DNA of 64,000 nucleotides from Lepiota brunneoincarnata (GCA_023014365.1 JAEBUN010000018.1:186001-250000); one strand, 5' to 3'; positions 22,643 through 34,666 are shown, numbered from the stretch's first letter. Program-made: numbers and translations. Notes: generated by a model from the letters alone, not told the origin.

Positions 22643-24060
22643 TTAAAAAATATGACATTCAGGGTGGCCAAGCCTTTGGTAGAAGTTCCTAACGCTGGTG
22701 ACTCGACCGTAACTGTCAGGCATGATCACAGCACTATAATTGAGGCGACCCATGCTCTCTGAGTCCAAGGCGAACAGATGCACGATATTTACATTGGGCT
22801 TCCCTGAGTGGTGCGTCGCAATGATACAGACAAAATCCGGGTGGGTATAAATCCCTTCATCAACACCCCTGAGCATTAGACGGGGGATAGCAATAAAAGT
22901 AGGCCGGGGTTCCTGATCTCCCGACTACATTACGGAGCGGAGGACTCGAGTACCAGGAGATGGCCCAGAATCGCTTAGAATCGTCTAGTCCCAGCGAGAG
23001 CAGGCAAGTGCAATCCAGTGCGTGCACAAACAAGGATTCCCCGAACCGTCACGAAGGAAAGGAGCTGCACGGGCACAAGATAAGTCGGTAAAAGGATGCT
23101 TCCAGATCGGATTATCTGGATGTAAACTGGGTAGTGTAGGCGGTGACCTGGGACGAAGCAGGTTGTTGAGCTCGTGTTCTATAGATCATGATTCCGGATG
23201 AAGTCGTGGATGTGATTACCTCTGAAGGATCAACTCATTGGAGCGATGAACTATCATAGAGGGTGCCACTCACTGAGACAAGAGAAGAGTGACTGGCAAG
23301 AGCTGTTGGGCCATAAATCCCATTCGACATTACCCCGATGTCCAGGCTAAGATGGTATGTGGTAAAGGTAACATATAAGAGCACAGTGGAATTGACATTT
23401 GAGGGGCGCATTAGTCAGTTTCGACGCCTGACGATGCTAGGATTGTTGAACCAAAATCCCATGAGCCGGGACCGGGGAGGGTAGAAGGAGATGGCGAGCG
23501 CAGACATCTTGCCGACGAACGCATCCAGCTCGACCACAGATTCGGCGTCACTAGAATCAGTTCAGACCCGGGGGAAAGGGGTAAAGCAGATATTCAGGCT
23601 AGGAACGAATATTCATTTTCTTGGGGCGTGGTAGATACATATGCCATCTCCGGGTCGCGGCAACCGCAAATCGGGAGGGACCAAAGCTTAAGTTTAAACC
23701 TATATGATCTTTCATGCAACGAGCACCTTGACTGATCGTTGTACAAGAAACGATTTCGTGCATGATATATCGATGTTATCTTGTCATATAAACGGGGGTC
23801 CTCCTGCAGCCACAGCCCAATTGTGCCCGCGGCCATTATGACACTATCGCAGCAAGCCAGATGCGTCCCCAGTGGAGTATATCGGTGGGGCCTGAGTAGG
23901 TCAATGGTTTTGCTACGCCATATTTGATCGGTCACTAACGTCAAAACAGGCCTGCAGACTTGAGCGGATGAACGAGAGAATGTATAGAGAAACTAGATAG
24001 AAAATAAGCATGGCTGTACCAATGAAACACAGGAACGGATACACAAGATCTTGGGGAAGA
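22643..24060 (-). CDS. Probable multi-exon gene for an unknown membrane-anchored protein
   Basis: Five or more minus-strand pieces read like exons. From the 5' side: a hydrophobic helix (IGTAMLIFYLVSLYILSF, about 23,990-24,040), an open exon at 23,594-23,930 (SIYHARNRFLYNDQSRCSLH, PICGCRDPEMAYVSTTPQ), a piece at about 23,440-23,560 (VVELDAFVGKMSALAISFYP), one at about 23,280-23,400 (STVLLYVTFTTYHLSLDIGV) and one at about 23,110-23,230 that joins it by a clean GT–AG intron, then a last exon at 22,643-22,910 (GVDEGIYTHPDFVCIIATHH) ending in TAG. The exon order, splice sites and lack of other signals support one gene, but no domain is known to me and the exact exons are unsure. The N-terminal helix suggests an anchored or exported protein. 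Confidence 0.4.
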
Positions 24061-24067
24061 AATTCTA

Positions 24068-25784
24068 TCAGAGGTCTGCAGGTTTAATGTCGTCTAGTAG
24101 GATATTCCTGCCCACAGCCCAAGATTTGAGATTTGGATTAACTTTTAGCATGGCACTGCGGAACGCCGGAGTCTGAAGCTCTTTGGGATATGGCTGCTCA
24201 ATCATATGGAGGTGTTCCAGGCTCGGAAATAGTGCAAACCATCGAGGGAGAAGATCAAGGTCTCCGGGAGGGAAATATGTATGAAAATGGCACGAGATAG
24301 TGAGATGGGTGACGCGAGTTAGCTGCCGCAATGTACTTGTCTCTCCGGCGTTAACATGCTGTATGATCCACTCATGTAGACCCCTTTCTGTGCTAAATTG
24401 AAATTGAAGCCTAACAGGGCGTGAATGTGCAACGACAGACAATATGCCGTTGTCAAAATGCTGGTAGGGGCCAGCCAGCTGTAGGTGGGGGAAGATCCGC
24501 GTAGCAGGATATTCGGATGTGAGGCACACGGATTCAAGCTGGGAGCAGTAGTTTGAGTCCTGCAACACCCACGATATAATTCGTGGATGAGCACTGAGAC
24601 TCTTCAAGTTTGGCAATATTGCGTGATCCAAATGTGGAAACACGAGAGGCAAGGCGACCCCATAAAGCTCGAGGGACACGATTGTTGGGTGGCGGACAAG
24701 GAAGTCAAGCAGTATGCGAGGGCTGAGTTTAGGTTCGTCGACAATGAGGGTGTCGAACAGGTAGGTGAAGCTTTCTAAAACGGGTAGGGTGATGCTGTTA
24801 AATAGCTCACCCCAAACCCTCTCAGAAATTTTGATGCTGACGAGCTCGAGATGTTGCATGACACAGGAATGATGCTGAATGAGACGAAGAGTATGTGAGA
24901 AGAAAAGTGGTTGCACGAGCATCGAAGATCGGAGGGAAAGGGTTGTTAGACATGGGGCTGAGCTCTGCAGCTGGGATGGACTTAGATAATATGGGGTGAG
25001 ATATCGTCGGGGAACTTGTGACTTTTGCAATAGGGGTATGGGGTGTGGATGGCGAAATATGTAGCGAAGATTTTTGACCTGTGCTTAAGCCCAACCGCTT
25101 TCTGATCCAGCGAGAGAATCTATGCCTCGTCTGCTTATTCCGAGGACTAGGAACAGGTGGTCCAACTCTGTCTCCAGTGCTTGGGGAGCACCCGCTGTTC
25201 GGTTCTGGATCACAACAAGGGTCCTGTATGGGGGCGTTCGTATAATGGCTTTCTAGTTCGTGCGCACCTTCCACTCTCATGGATTTACACCCCTTGGAAG
25301 ATGCCATCTCCAACAAGGCGGTGAACGTTTCGAGCCATAGTGCCGGTGGGACTGTAGCTGAACCCCACTTAAATCTACTGTTAAACCAGCGATCGACACT
25401 GCTGAAATAGAGGTCGAGTCGATCAATGGAAGGAAGGCGGTGAATCAGAGCGGTGAGCCCCCGAATTTCACCAAGGAGTCTTTGAAAATCAGGGTTCAAA
25501 TAATACGTGATGTGGGGCAGCCGTTGGATCCACAGAGCAGAGCATAGCGCAGGAATCACTTCCTTTGGTGCTAAGCGAGAGATAAAATAACCATTTTTAG
25601 GAGTTGTCACTGCGTTTCGCTTGAAGAACTCTTCCAGGGCCAACCAGTTCAAGTTGTGGTTGACTCTGCCCAAGGCGAGGAGTGATGTATTATCGCAGAG
25701 ACAGAGAATTTGTTCAAGGACCTCATAAGGAATATCCGACCAGGATGCCAGCCCAGCTGTACTGTGTTGGCTGTCGTGTAACAT
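24068..25784 (-). CDS. F-box protein with leucine-rich C-terminal region (paralog 1)
   Basis: The F-box starts soon after the ATG at 25784: IPYEVLEQILCLCDNTSLLA, then LGRVNHNLNWLALEEFFKRN. F-box proteins recruit substrates to SCF ubiquitin ligases through Skp1; the target is unknown. After it come segments also found in the paralogs at 42.0 and 44.5 kb: EIRGLTALIHRLPSIDRLDL, a basic linker (RHRFSRWIRKRLGL), then PILPVLESFTYLFDTL-like and VRHPTIVSLELYGVALPLVF, a LLQN/VLQD segment, and a last block ITLLPRWFALFPSLEHL-like. The frame changes once near 24,965-25,023. A 58-base GT–AG intron (donor gtcaca, acceptor ctgcag) would join the frames in phase 0, while the intact paralog has no intron there, so a one-base break is an alternative. 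A leader frame upstream of 25784 lacks conserved sequence. Confidence 0.8.
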
Positions 25785-26147
25785 GGAGGATGGAGTGGTT
25801 GGTGATAGCGAAGGATGTTGGATGTGGGTGTGTGGTGCCTTGAAGGGGTCGTGGATTGCTTGTTGGCGAGCTGTGTTCGAAAACAGGCCCAGGGTCAGGT
25901 CATAGCTCGCAATGGAGAATGGAGAATGCTGTGGCCCGGCGTTGGACGGTAACGAAGGGCAGAGTCGTAAGCTGTGAAAGGGAGAGATGCCGCCGTGGGA
26001 ATATTTGATACGTTTCTCCATATTCCGAGCCCGATTATATCGGCCCCTTTCTGCTCTCACAATAGCAAGTATCTGGCCTCTAGCAGCTCGCTTCCCTGTC
26101 AATCCCTCTCGGTAATACAAAAGAACGATGCAGAACCAATCTGGCAC

Positions 26148-27462
26148 CTTATTTGCTTCTCAATTATGCAAATAAGGAATCTAGGCGCGATGGGGTTATC
26201 TTGAAGCATAGGGGATGGAGCGGTATACAAGTATGGTTAGGCCAACCGGTGTCAGCAAGACTATTCAAAAAAAGCGTGAATCTCTAGTGCGTGGATTTTG
26301 TAGTAGTCATTCAGAGAACAAGGCTACCTTAGGGCTCTGCAGGTCTTCTAAACCAACGAACCGAAAGCGAGTGGATGGACGATGATTGGGGGCGAAGCTT
26401 GAAGCGGTCACCATCACTTCTTTGAGTTCTACTTCCGAATAAAGCTCTGCAGTACAACCGAATGTAGGGGTCTCTGACTGCGCACTACGGTTGTGTTGTC
26501 ACGCTTGTAAGTCGGCGTTAAAAAAAGAAGAAAGGAATAAAAGTCTATCTGTTGAGAAAAACTACGTGCCACCCAAAATTATGTGCTGGGCCGAGTCAAG
26601 ATAGCCATCTGTAAACATTCCCGTGCCCTTCAGTGGATTGCTGGGCGGTCCATATGTACAGCCGAACAATAGGTCGAGAACGCTAAGAGAAAGTGGAGGG
26701 ATCAGCATGCACCGCAGCAGGAAGACAAGAACACACACTACCAATTTTATACCTATTTGACATTCTTCCTTGAAGCGGACGGCAAAGGCCTCGGCCTACC
26801 AGAGTCTCCAATAATCAATATTCCCAAGCCCAAATTTCTAGCATGCGACTCTAAAGGGGAGCCCGCCTGATCAAAGCGCCACCGACTGAGTCAGGATGTC
26901 AAAGGCACAACCCAAGTTAGTACATACAGTACAGGAATCGAGAGCCCGATATCATGTGCATTGGGCGTTGTTGAACATTGAATATGTATAGACTGATAAT
27001 CACTGTGACGGCAACCAAGCCTCTGATCATCGCTCCTGGTTCAAGTACTGTACATAATGTATCTTCTGGGATTAAATGGACCATTGTCGGGAGCATAACC
27101 GCAACTGGGTTGGTGGAAGGAGACTCAACGGGATAAACATCGAGACGAACGTTCAAATGCCTGATTCTTGAGGGGGTGCTCTGCTTGATACACAGGTTAG
27201 TGGTTTGGTGTGACGGCTGTCAGGCCAACCTGTTATTACACTCTGGGTTAAGAGAGCCACGGAGTACAGTACTGTCCGTTCTACAATTGTCAATAAATTG
27301 GAATCGAGATGAAGACTCGCTGGGCTAGACCGATAAATAATTCACAAGGATGACCATGAGCATAATGCGCTAATCATACAGTCTGTGTTAAGTAAGGAAG
27401 GAAATGTAACTAGGGGTAGCTCAATGCCTAACAACTTCGCTACTTAGAGATGCACGCCTCAT
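26148..27462. other. Gene-poor stretch with possible exons of an unknown membrane protein
   Basis: No firm gene. On the minus strand a frame at 26,917-27,156 (PEDTLCTVLEPGAMIRGLVA followed by the hydrophobic VTVIISLYIFN), a piece at about 26,780-26,880 (NLGLGILIIGDSGRPRPLPS) and a frame at 26,562-26,744 (FLLRCMLIPPLSLSVLDLLF) might be exons of one short gene, but splice sites are not clear and there is no known domain. Elsewhere in the stretch I see nothing. Confidence 0.3.
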
Positions 27463-28872
27463 CTAGGCCCTCGAACTCGACCCATGATCGTCGAACGGAT
27501 TCTTGTCGTCCTTCTTATCATCCGCACCGGAATAGCCAGGGTTGTATTCGTACGGCGGCAGCGCAGAGGGATCTCCACCGTACCGGTCGTACCCAGGCTG
27601 CTCGTAGGGGAGGTTGGGTACGGAATAGGGCGGGTTGTAGTGTGACGGCGGGGGGTTGGCGTTGCGCATACGAGAGGCATTGGCGGGACTTGAGGGATCG
27701 AGGGCCTGGCGGAAGTAGGCGAAGGCGATGGCGGAGAAGAAAAAGGCGAGCACTGGAACGATATTAGGATGAGAGGGAGTGGAGGAAGCTATTGATTTTC
27801 TTACCGGATGTGACAAGGAAGGAAACAATGTCTTCCCATGAGTCGTGTTCCCAGCCACGCCGGCACCCTAGAGCAGGTAAGTGGGTGTTTTACAAGGCGG
27901 ATAGACAGACCTACAGTCTTCAGCTTCTCCTGGACTCAAGTCGCGGTAGACGGGTCCCCAGAACCCGAACTGAGACCAGGGTCAGAACTGGTGTTGTTTC
28001 TGTGCAAAAAGCTGACGATCACGTACATAGACAACGGCGCCTTCTTGGGTGAGTAATGTGTTGCACGTGCTGATGATCTCGTTCTGAACTACATCAGTGT
28101 CGTGGGTATTATCGATATGCTGAGATGCAAACCTTCATCGTGAAATGAATAATGATGCGCAACAGGCCGATACCGATAACGATCAACGTTGACACTGCGG
28201 AAAGGTAGGCGTAGCTTCGCACGAGGGGTAAGCGTTCCTATTAGAGGATTAAAAGTGGGTTGGGAATATGAAAGCTGCTGTACATACTTTTGCAGCGGCG
28301 AAAATACCGAACCCTTCAAAGCATGCAACCAGCATGAAAAGAGAACCAACAACAATGTAGATGATCCTAAATTTTGAGACGTCCCCTGAAGGCCGATGAG
28401 AAGACGCTCAGCGGTCAGGGGAAAGGGGCGTACCTAGTCGATCGAGGGCAGCATTTCTGAAGCTGCCGATCTGAGTTGGTGATGAGCCTTGGAGATCACG
28501 ATACAGGTAAAGCAAAGCATACAGCTCTTGATCCAGGAATCAGCCCATGAAATACTGAGGAGGTGAGAGAGGACTTACGAAAAGAGGGCCCATAGCCCAG
28601 CCCAGAATGCAACTGAAACCTATTGAGCTCTAATCGGTTCCGCGAGGGTTCGGCTACTCACCTGCTAGTACAACAGGTCGCAGGTTCCTCTTATAAACTC
28701 TTGTTACAAAGGCATATGTTGGGGGTGCACCTGCAGGGTAAGCGGTCATGAGTTTGTCCCGCCGCGTGTCCAATGAAGGAGATACTTGCCTAGGTTGACA
28801 AATTGAGGTTCAGAGTCACGACCGAGATGCAATGAGCTGCTCACCTTGCGGAGGAGGAGGCCTGCTGTCCAT
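27463..28872 (-). CDS. Tetraspan-type membrane protein of unknown function
   Basis: From the ATG at 28872 (MDSRPPPPQ), six or more exons give four hydrophobic helices: one in VVLAGCILGWAMGPLF, one in FRIIYIVVGSLFMLVACFEG, one in AYLSAVSTLIVIGIGLLRII and one in IVSFLVTSVLAFFFSAIAFA. Between helices 3 and 4 is a longer loop with cysteines (EDCRSVYPPC and GCRRGWEHDSW). A tail rich in Pro, Tyr and Asn (PPPSHYNPPYSVPNLPYEQ) ends in SSRA before TAG. Four helices with a large Cys-bearing loop before the last one resemble tetraspanins, but the CCG motif is missing, so this is only a likeness. The C-terminal tail with PPxY-like Tyr/Pro motifs would be cytosolic. Introns such as gtaagaaa...ttccag near 27,745-27,800 fit well. 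Confidence 0.7.
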
Positions 28873-30434
28873 CCTGATAAAAAGATTTGCGAAAATGAGG
28901 TGGGAGAGAGTAAGTCGCTGTTATGAATGGTGCCAAGGCAGTGCGCCGCAGTCTTAGATGTGTTTGGCTGTGTTTTGTCCAATTGTCTCTCCGCACTGCC
29001 TTGGCAACTGGTGCTCACTGCTGGTCCAAGACTTTTACTCCCTTTTTGTGCGCAATGGCCATTAACTCTCTCTATATATACTCGGCCGAGTGCCACACAG
29101 CTAGCCTCATTGTATGCTGCTAGGGGCTCTGGACCCTATCCCGGGATGCCCGTCCGCGCACGGGCCAATAATATCTCAAGTCTGTTGCCTACAGATGTGG
29201 GCTGTTATGGACTCTATAATAGGACAGTCATAAGTGCCATGGGTGGTGCAACAGCAAGGCATGGAGTGTGATTGATTGCACTGCCGACGATGGTTGCATC
29301 ACTATCATTCGGGGTAGGGCCTGGTAAGGCCGAAGGGAAATACAGCACTTCTCGAGACCACCGTTTGTCTAGATCTCCACTGCACATCATTCCAGCTGCT
29401 CCGGCTCCAGGTATCGATCGGAGTGCCAGGCGGATGAAGGACATCCGAGTGGTTTTGTCCACCAGGGACTGGACAAGTGGCTAAAAATGTTGTGTGTACG
29501 ATCACAGCAGGAAGGATGAGGTCATTTTTCTCCGTGTTGTATCTTGTGGATTGAAGATTATGCTGTTCCTTCCGCTGGTAGTTCGCTTGAATCGTAATCT
29601 CAGCATCATGCCAACGCCACAGTTCCTGGTATAATCATGCAGCCAGTGCCCTGTGATTCACTGCTTTATTTGTTGGTAGTAGTGATATCCTATCTAATCC
29701 ATCGGGGCCACCCAATTCACACACGAGTAGCTGAACCGACGACCACGATCGGGATGTTGACGACGCTTGCAAGTTCACAGTACTTCGTTTTTCTCGGCTC
29801 CGGTACTCAGAGCCCCCCCCCCCCCCCCACTCATTTTCCACATTTAGCTAGCGTCTCAATTGCGCTACGCGGAGTGCATCTTACTGTAGGCACGATTGAT
29901 ATATTTGGCATGCTCAGTATACCCGTGGCGTGAACAGGTTTAAGCTTGCGGTCAAGGCGGGAGACCGAACCGGTCATTAGCGACGACGAATTACCTTGCC
30001 TCAGGGTTCGTGCCCGTTTCGCCATTTTTGTTGGTCCGAGTGTAACTGCCGGAGGAGCGGTGCCAGCGTCAGCATTTTGTAGATTGTTAATATGTCCGAA
30101 TGAACCTCTTTTACATATAACGCAGGAATACACATAGCTATGACAGATGCACTGGCGAGTAAATCCATAATTGTCGGTCATAGGTGCTGATCTCGTGTGG
30201 ACCATTATCTAGCCGTGGCCCCTTGCTCAACGGAGTATCAAGGGGTAAGTTTGCTGTCGTTGCTGATTGACTAGCAGTAGGTATGATGGCGTGCTGGGCA
30301 GGATGGATGACGTTTCTCTGCTCGTTTTTCTCTCTCTTGCCCTCAACCCACTGTTTGCTGTCGTCGAGTCCACTTGTACGGATATTCTTACAATGGCTAG
30401 GGCTGTGATATGAAAGAGGAGTATTAATTCAATA
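28873..30434. other. Intergenic region without a firm gene
   Basis: Minus-strand frames at 29,214-29,462 and 29,831-30,205 have a plausible amino-acid mix but no known domain, no clear start and no partner exons. A run of about 17 C bases sits at 29,813-29,829. The region separates the tetraspan gene from the tRNA/ATG1 block. Confidence 0.4.
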
Positions 30435-30517
30435 GGGCACTTAGTTTAGGGGTATAACGTTCGCTTCGCACTTGTGTGATTTGCGAAAGGTCGTGGGTTC
30501 AATTCCCACAGTGTCCA
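30435..30517 (+). tRNA. tRNA-Ala(CGC) with an 11-base intron
   Basis: The 83-base sequence folds as a canonical tRNA. The acceptor stem GGGCACT pairs with AGTGTCC, with a G·U at the third pair, the classic alanine identity element. The D stem is GTT/AAC, the anticodon stem TTCGC/GCGAA, the T arm GTGGG-TTCAATT-CCCAC, and the discriminator base is A. The anticodon loop is longer than 7 bases; reading loop bases TTCGCA then an 11-base insert (CTTGTGTGATT) then T gives anticodon CGC and an intron in the normal place, after position 37. The gene ends 84 bases before the ATG1 start codon. An annotation of an open frame on the opposite strand (the common false TVGIEPTTFRKS-type peptide) is an artefact of this tRNA. 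Confidence 0.9.
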
Positions 30518-30601
30518 TTTTGTTTCGTATATGCTTAGTCAGCACGATTGAGGGCATTAAGCAACAGCTCGCAGAACGATTCATTTGTTCACCACGGGCG
30601 A

Positions 30602-33582
30602 ATGCACTCACCACCGCTGCCGCCGACGAGGCGCACAACGAGCAGCACGTCGGCCAGGAAACATGCAGAAGACGAGCAGCTGCGTCCCTATGTCATTGTG
30701 AGCGACATTGGCAAAGGCAGTTTTGCCACCGTCTACAAGGGCTACCACGAGGTAAGCACTGGGCTGTATTAGCACATCCACACCAGATACACAGTCCACG
30801 CACAGGAAACCCGCCAACAAGTGGCAATCAAGACCGTCGTCACCGACAAGCTCTCGGCGAAACTCTTCGAGAACCTGCAGAGCGAAATACAGATCCTCAA
30901 GTCCTTATCTCACCGGCACATCACACGGCTCATTGACATCGTGGTGCGTGCCCTCCGCCTGTCGCCATTTCAATGTTTGAATATACTTTGGCGGACAGCG
31001 CACAGATAGGAATGTATATCTCATCATGGAATTTTGTGCAGGAGGCGACTTGACGAGTTACATCAAGAAACGAGGGCGCGTCGAGAGTCTTGAATATGCA
31101 CCCTCCCCCTGGTGCTGCACTGCAGTATTACCCGCATCCTCGCACGGGAGGTCTAGATGAAATCGTCGTGAGGAGTTTTCTGCGGCAACTGGGTATGTAT
31201 TCTCGATCTCACATACTAGACAACTACCGCTCATATCGTCATCCTTAGCCCGTGCACTCAAGTTCCTAAGACACCGAAACCTTCTTCATAGAGACATCAA
31301 ACCCCAGAACCTACTCCTCAACCCCGCATCCCCAGAGGAACTCGCACGCGGCCACCCACTCGGCGTGCCCATCCTCAAAGTCGCCGACTTTGGCTTTGCT
31401 CGCTCCCTTCCCAATGCGATGATGGCAGAAACACTCTGCGGTTCTCCGTACGTTCTCTTCAACCCTTCCTCATCAATTGTTCACTGTTTTTGAACCACCT
31501 CCTAGTCTATACATGGCTCCAGAAATTCTTCGGTACGAAAAGTATGACGCAAAAGCCGATCTCTGGTCCGTTGGCGCAGTCCTCTACGAAATGGCTGTAG
31601 GAAAACCGCCCTTTCGTGCTCAGAACCACATCGAACTCCTCAAAAAGATCGAACACGCCAAGAGCATCAAGTTTCCCGACGAGGACCCACAATCACGGTC
31701 GACAGGTGGGGGAAGCGAGGAGCTGCCTGTACCGCCGGATATCAAGCAGCTCATCCGGGCACTCCTGAAACGGCAACCGGCAGAACGGGCGAGTTTTGAA
31801 GAGTTTTTCAACAGTCAGGCTTTGGCCAAGAGCAAGTTTCCCAGACTGCGTCAGCCGACTCCGCCTTCGATGCAGGCTTCAGCAGAGGATGATGAGGGAG
31901 AGGATGCGGCAAGACCTTGGCCTGGACGACCGCTTACGCCGGAGCATCATAAGATCATACCGCCAGAGGTATTGGATCCAAAAGCTATGATCCCACCAAG
32001 CAAGTTCAATTTCAGGCGGCCTTCAGAGGTGCAGCAGGATGCGGACAAGAGTCCACGGGGCGCGAATGGGAGTTTGCCGCGGGTGAACTTGGTGAAGGAG
32101 AAGGAACAAGAAACGAACAAGGCTGTGTTTCCTACGATAGGGAATCGGAAAGGCGGGAAGCCGCTTTCGACAGAGGGATCGTTCATCCCGGGAGAGACAG
32201 AGGAGGATGGAGTGTTGAGAAGGGAATATGTTCTTGTGGATGATACAAGAGCTGTCGAGTTTAATCGCGCAGTTGACGGTCAGTGGCTCGCAGTACTAGT
32301 CAAGTCTTCACCCCTGAATACTTTCTAGAACTGTCTGCGCACCCGAGGCGACCGCTACATGACCGTCGGATGCCGCCCACGCCATCAACAGAGGAATACC
32401 TTCCGGACGGCAACATCACCTTTCCTCCACCACCACATGCCAGTGCGCCACCACTCTCATCTTCTCCGTCAAGCATGGCCTCTCGTGCTGCCTCAAATGC
32501 GCTGCACCGAGCGCTCAACCTTGCATCTCGGAAACTCTTCGGCACCTCTCGCCACTCGCATTCGCAATCACAGTCGAGAGAGTATAGCGTACCGTCGTCG
32601 CCGCGGAGAGCGCCCATCATCCCGTTGGATGGGGAGAGTGGGGAGCGAGATCCAATGGAGGATGAGCTGTTGGCAAATTTGGAGGAGCTGGCGCAGAAGA
32701 CAGATGTGCTTACACATTGGGCAGATGAGATGTATGAGTATGTCAAGGCTATCCCTCAGAGTAGGTGTTTTTTTACTACATCAGTAGTTTCCGACCTAAC
32801 GATTTGGAGCAGAGCCATTACCTGATCCTACAAAGTTTACGAAACGCGAGGGCGAACCAGAGAAACAGGCGCGGCGACGGAAACACGCGGACATGGAGGC
32901 TGAATATAACGCAGTGACATGTGTGGCTGTCTACATGCTCCTGATGTCTTTCTCGCAAAAGGGGATCAACATGCTTCGAGATTTTCAGGAACACATGAGG
33001 ATGAGGTACCCCAAGGGGGACTATGCCGTGAGCGAGGGGTTTGACGACGCGCTGAATTGGTTCAAGGAACACTTTCTGAAGTGTAATGACCGAGCGGCGC
33101 TTGTGAAGACATGGTTGCCAGCACAATACGATGGGCCCAAGGCGTGGTTGGACCAGCTCGTATATGACCGTGCGCTTGTACTCGTGAGTAACTTTTTCAT
33201 CATTGTATGACCTCGAATACCTGATCTAGAATTGTACCAGTCACGAACGGCAGCAAGGAAAGAGCTCCTAGATCAGGCCTCGAGCCCAGACGAATGTGAA
33301 AAGCTATACGAAGAGAGTCTGTGGTGTCTGTACGCGCTGCAGGACGACTTGCTGCAAACGGGGAACCCGTATATGGAGGAGGATAGGGAGACGATCGGGA
33401 CTTGGATCAAGAGGACGAAGCTGAGGCTTGTGAGATGTCGTGCGAGGATGGCGATGAACGACCGGGATCGGTTGAATGATGCGCGAGCCGACCAGAACTT
33501 GGCGGACGTGGCAAGGATACCAGCGCCTTGGGAAGTCAAACCTCCCGAGGGGACGAATGGGGTGGATGGGTCGCCGTCGTAG
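30602..33582 (+). CDS. ATG1: Autophagy serine/threonine kinase Atg1/ULK
   Basis: The kinase domain carries the Gly loop [11 protein letters not shown], catalytic Lys in VAIKTVV, the [11 protein letters not shown] catalytic loop, DFGFARSL, and the activation-segment end [12 protein letters not shown]. The C-terminal part has a long Ser/Pro/Gln-rich linker and then the helical EAT region ([60 protein letters not shown]). Atg1 starts autophagy by phosphorylating Atg13, Atg9 and others at the phagophore assembly site. The linker probably holds the Atg8/Atg13 contact sites. Introns are short, at about 30,751-30,806, 30,942-31,005, 31,191-31,248, 31,446-31,504, 32,278-32,330, 32,760-32,812 and 33,185-33,240. 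The protein of about 900 residues has normal length. It is convergent with SFM1, with 109 bases between the stops. Confidence 0.94.
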
Positions 33583-33691
33583 GCGCACCCGTTGGAATGG
33601 CATTTTTTTGTTTCTGGCTAGGCATTTTACTCTCATTGTTGTGTATGGTACATCAGCACTTTGGACATCTCATGTACATTACATTTGTGTA

Positions 33692-34626
33692 CTAAAAGTC
33701 AAAGGACTTGTTGAGGTCTTCATGGAGGAGCTGACGCATTCCGGGAGGCAATTTTGGTTCGCCGTTTTCCGCGATGTAGCCTATTGGAGAGTGATTGATG
33801 AGATTTAGTTCGGGTACTAAAGGGATAAAACGGACGAAAGGGCATCTCGACAGATTCTTTGGCGTTGAACCGGATAGTAGGGAAGTCCTAAACGAAATCA
33901 GAAACTAGAAGTCTTATTATTTTCGACAGTCGAGAAGAACGCAACAATGTAAGGAATCTGGTCGAGAGGGATCTTGTCATGAACCACGAGGTTGGTAACA
34001 CCAAGCGCTGTATCGGTGGTCATCTGTATCTGACCGAGGTTACGACCGGGGAAGCCGAGAACGCGAAGCTCGGAGGTTCGATCTCGGGGGGGATCGTCAC
34101 CTGTTATCCCAGCATTAAGAGGAGACTAGAAGACGAGAAGGGTGGAAGTGATAACACCTAGGATGCCCTGGAACCAGGTGTGAGCAGGGGAGGCGGAGAT
34201 GAAGAGAAGAAGGGAAAGGACATGCGCCGAACAAGAACCAGGTAAACTGGCCATCGCCGTCTTCTGGCCTTAGCACGTCCTTGGCCTTGGGGTCGAGCAG
34301 ACACACGCGATCCGGGCCAATTCCGTGGGCCTTCATTAGATCTAGGACACCCTGGGAATGACATTGGGCGTGTGCGAGGCGATCGCTGGTGTTGTTCTGT
34401 AGAAAAGTGCCCGAGGCTGGAGGGAGGTGGGTGAAGTGGATGTGTGTGTCGGCGCCGGCGAGGGTACGCATGTGCTATGTGCATGATTCCTCAAAAAAAA
34501 AAGAGAAAAAAGACAAGACAGACTCAATAGACACACCGCATACTCAAGCTGAACCCAGGGTGGGAGTGTGAGCTCGTCATCGGCGGCGTCGTGCTCCATG
34601 TGCTCGACGATGAATGAGATCGCCAT
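33692..34626 (-). CDS. SFM1: SPOUT-family protein arginine methyltransferase Sfm1
   Basis: The first exon (MAISFIVEHMEHDAADDELT, start at 34626) begins with the first beta-strand of the SPOUT fold, and later exons give DRVCLLDPKAKDVLRPED, FTWFLFGGILGDDPPRDRTS, QIQMTTDTALGVTNLVV and SVEMPFRFIP-like segments, ending LLHEDLNKSFDF before TAG 33692. The GGILGD and MTTDTA blocks are the AdoMet-binding knot signature of the Sfm1 (YOR021C) group. Family knowledge: in yeast this enzyme methylates an arginine of ribosomal protein uS3 in the cytosol. The last exon seen on the plus-strand side is at about 33,692-33,880. Three introns are needed. The start codon is 40 bases from the divergent RPC40 ATG. 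Confidence 0.88.
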
Positions 34627-34666
34627 TGAGGCAACCCGTGTGAATAAATGCTTTTCTCCGTTTTTC
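34627..34666. promoter_or_regulatory. 40-base divergent interval between SFM1 and RPC40
   Basis: The two ATGs point away from each other with 40 bases between them, so the 5' leaders must overlap or start inside the neighbour. RPC40 makes RNA polymerase I and III subunits, and SFM1 modifies a ribosomal protein; joint control of ribosome production is a reasonable but untested inference. Confidence 0.6.

Noticed and set aside
30441..30638. Minus-strand open frame with a TVGIEPTTFRKS-like peptide
   Set aside because: It is the reverse strand of the tRNA-Ala gene; this peptide is a well-known false annotation in fungal genomes.
34115..34471. Minus-strand frame ending LVPGHPRCYHFHPSRLLVSS
   Set aside because: Its first half is true SFM1 coding sequence, but the end is intron read-through; the real protein continues in the next exon as GGILGD.
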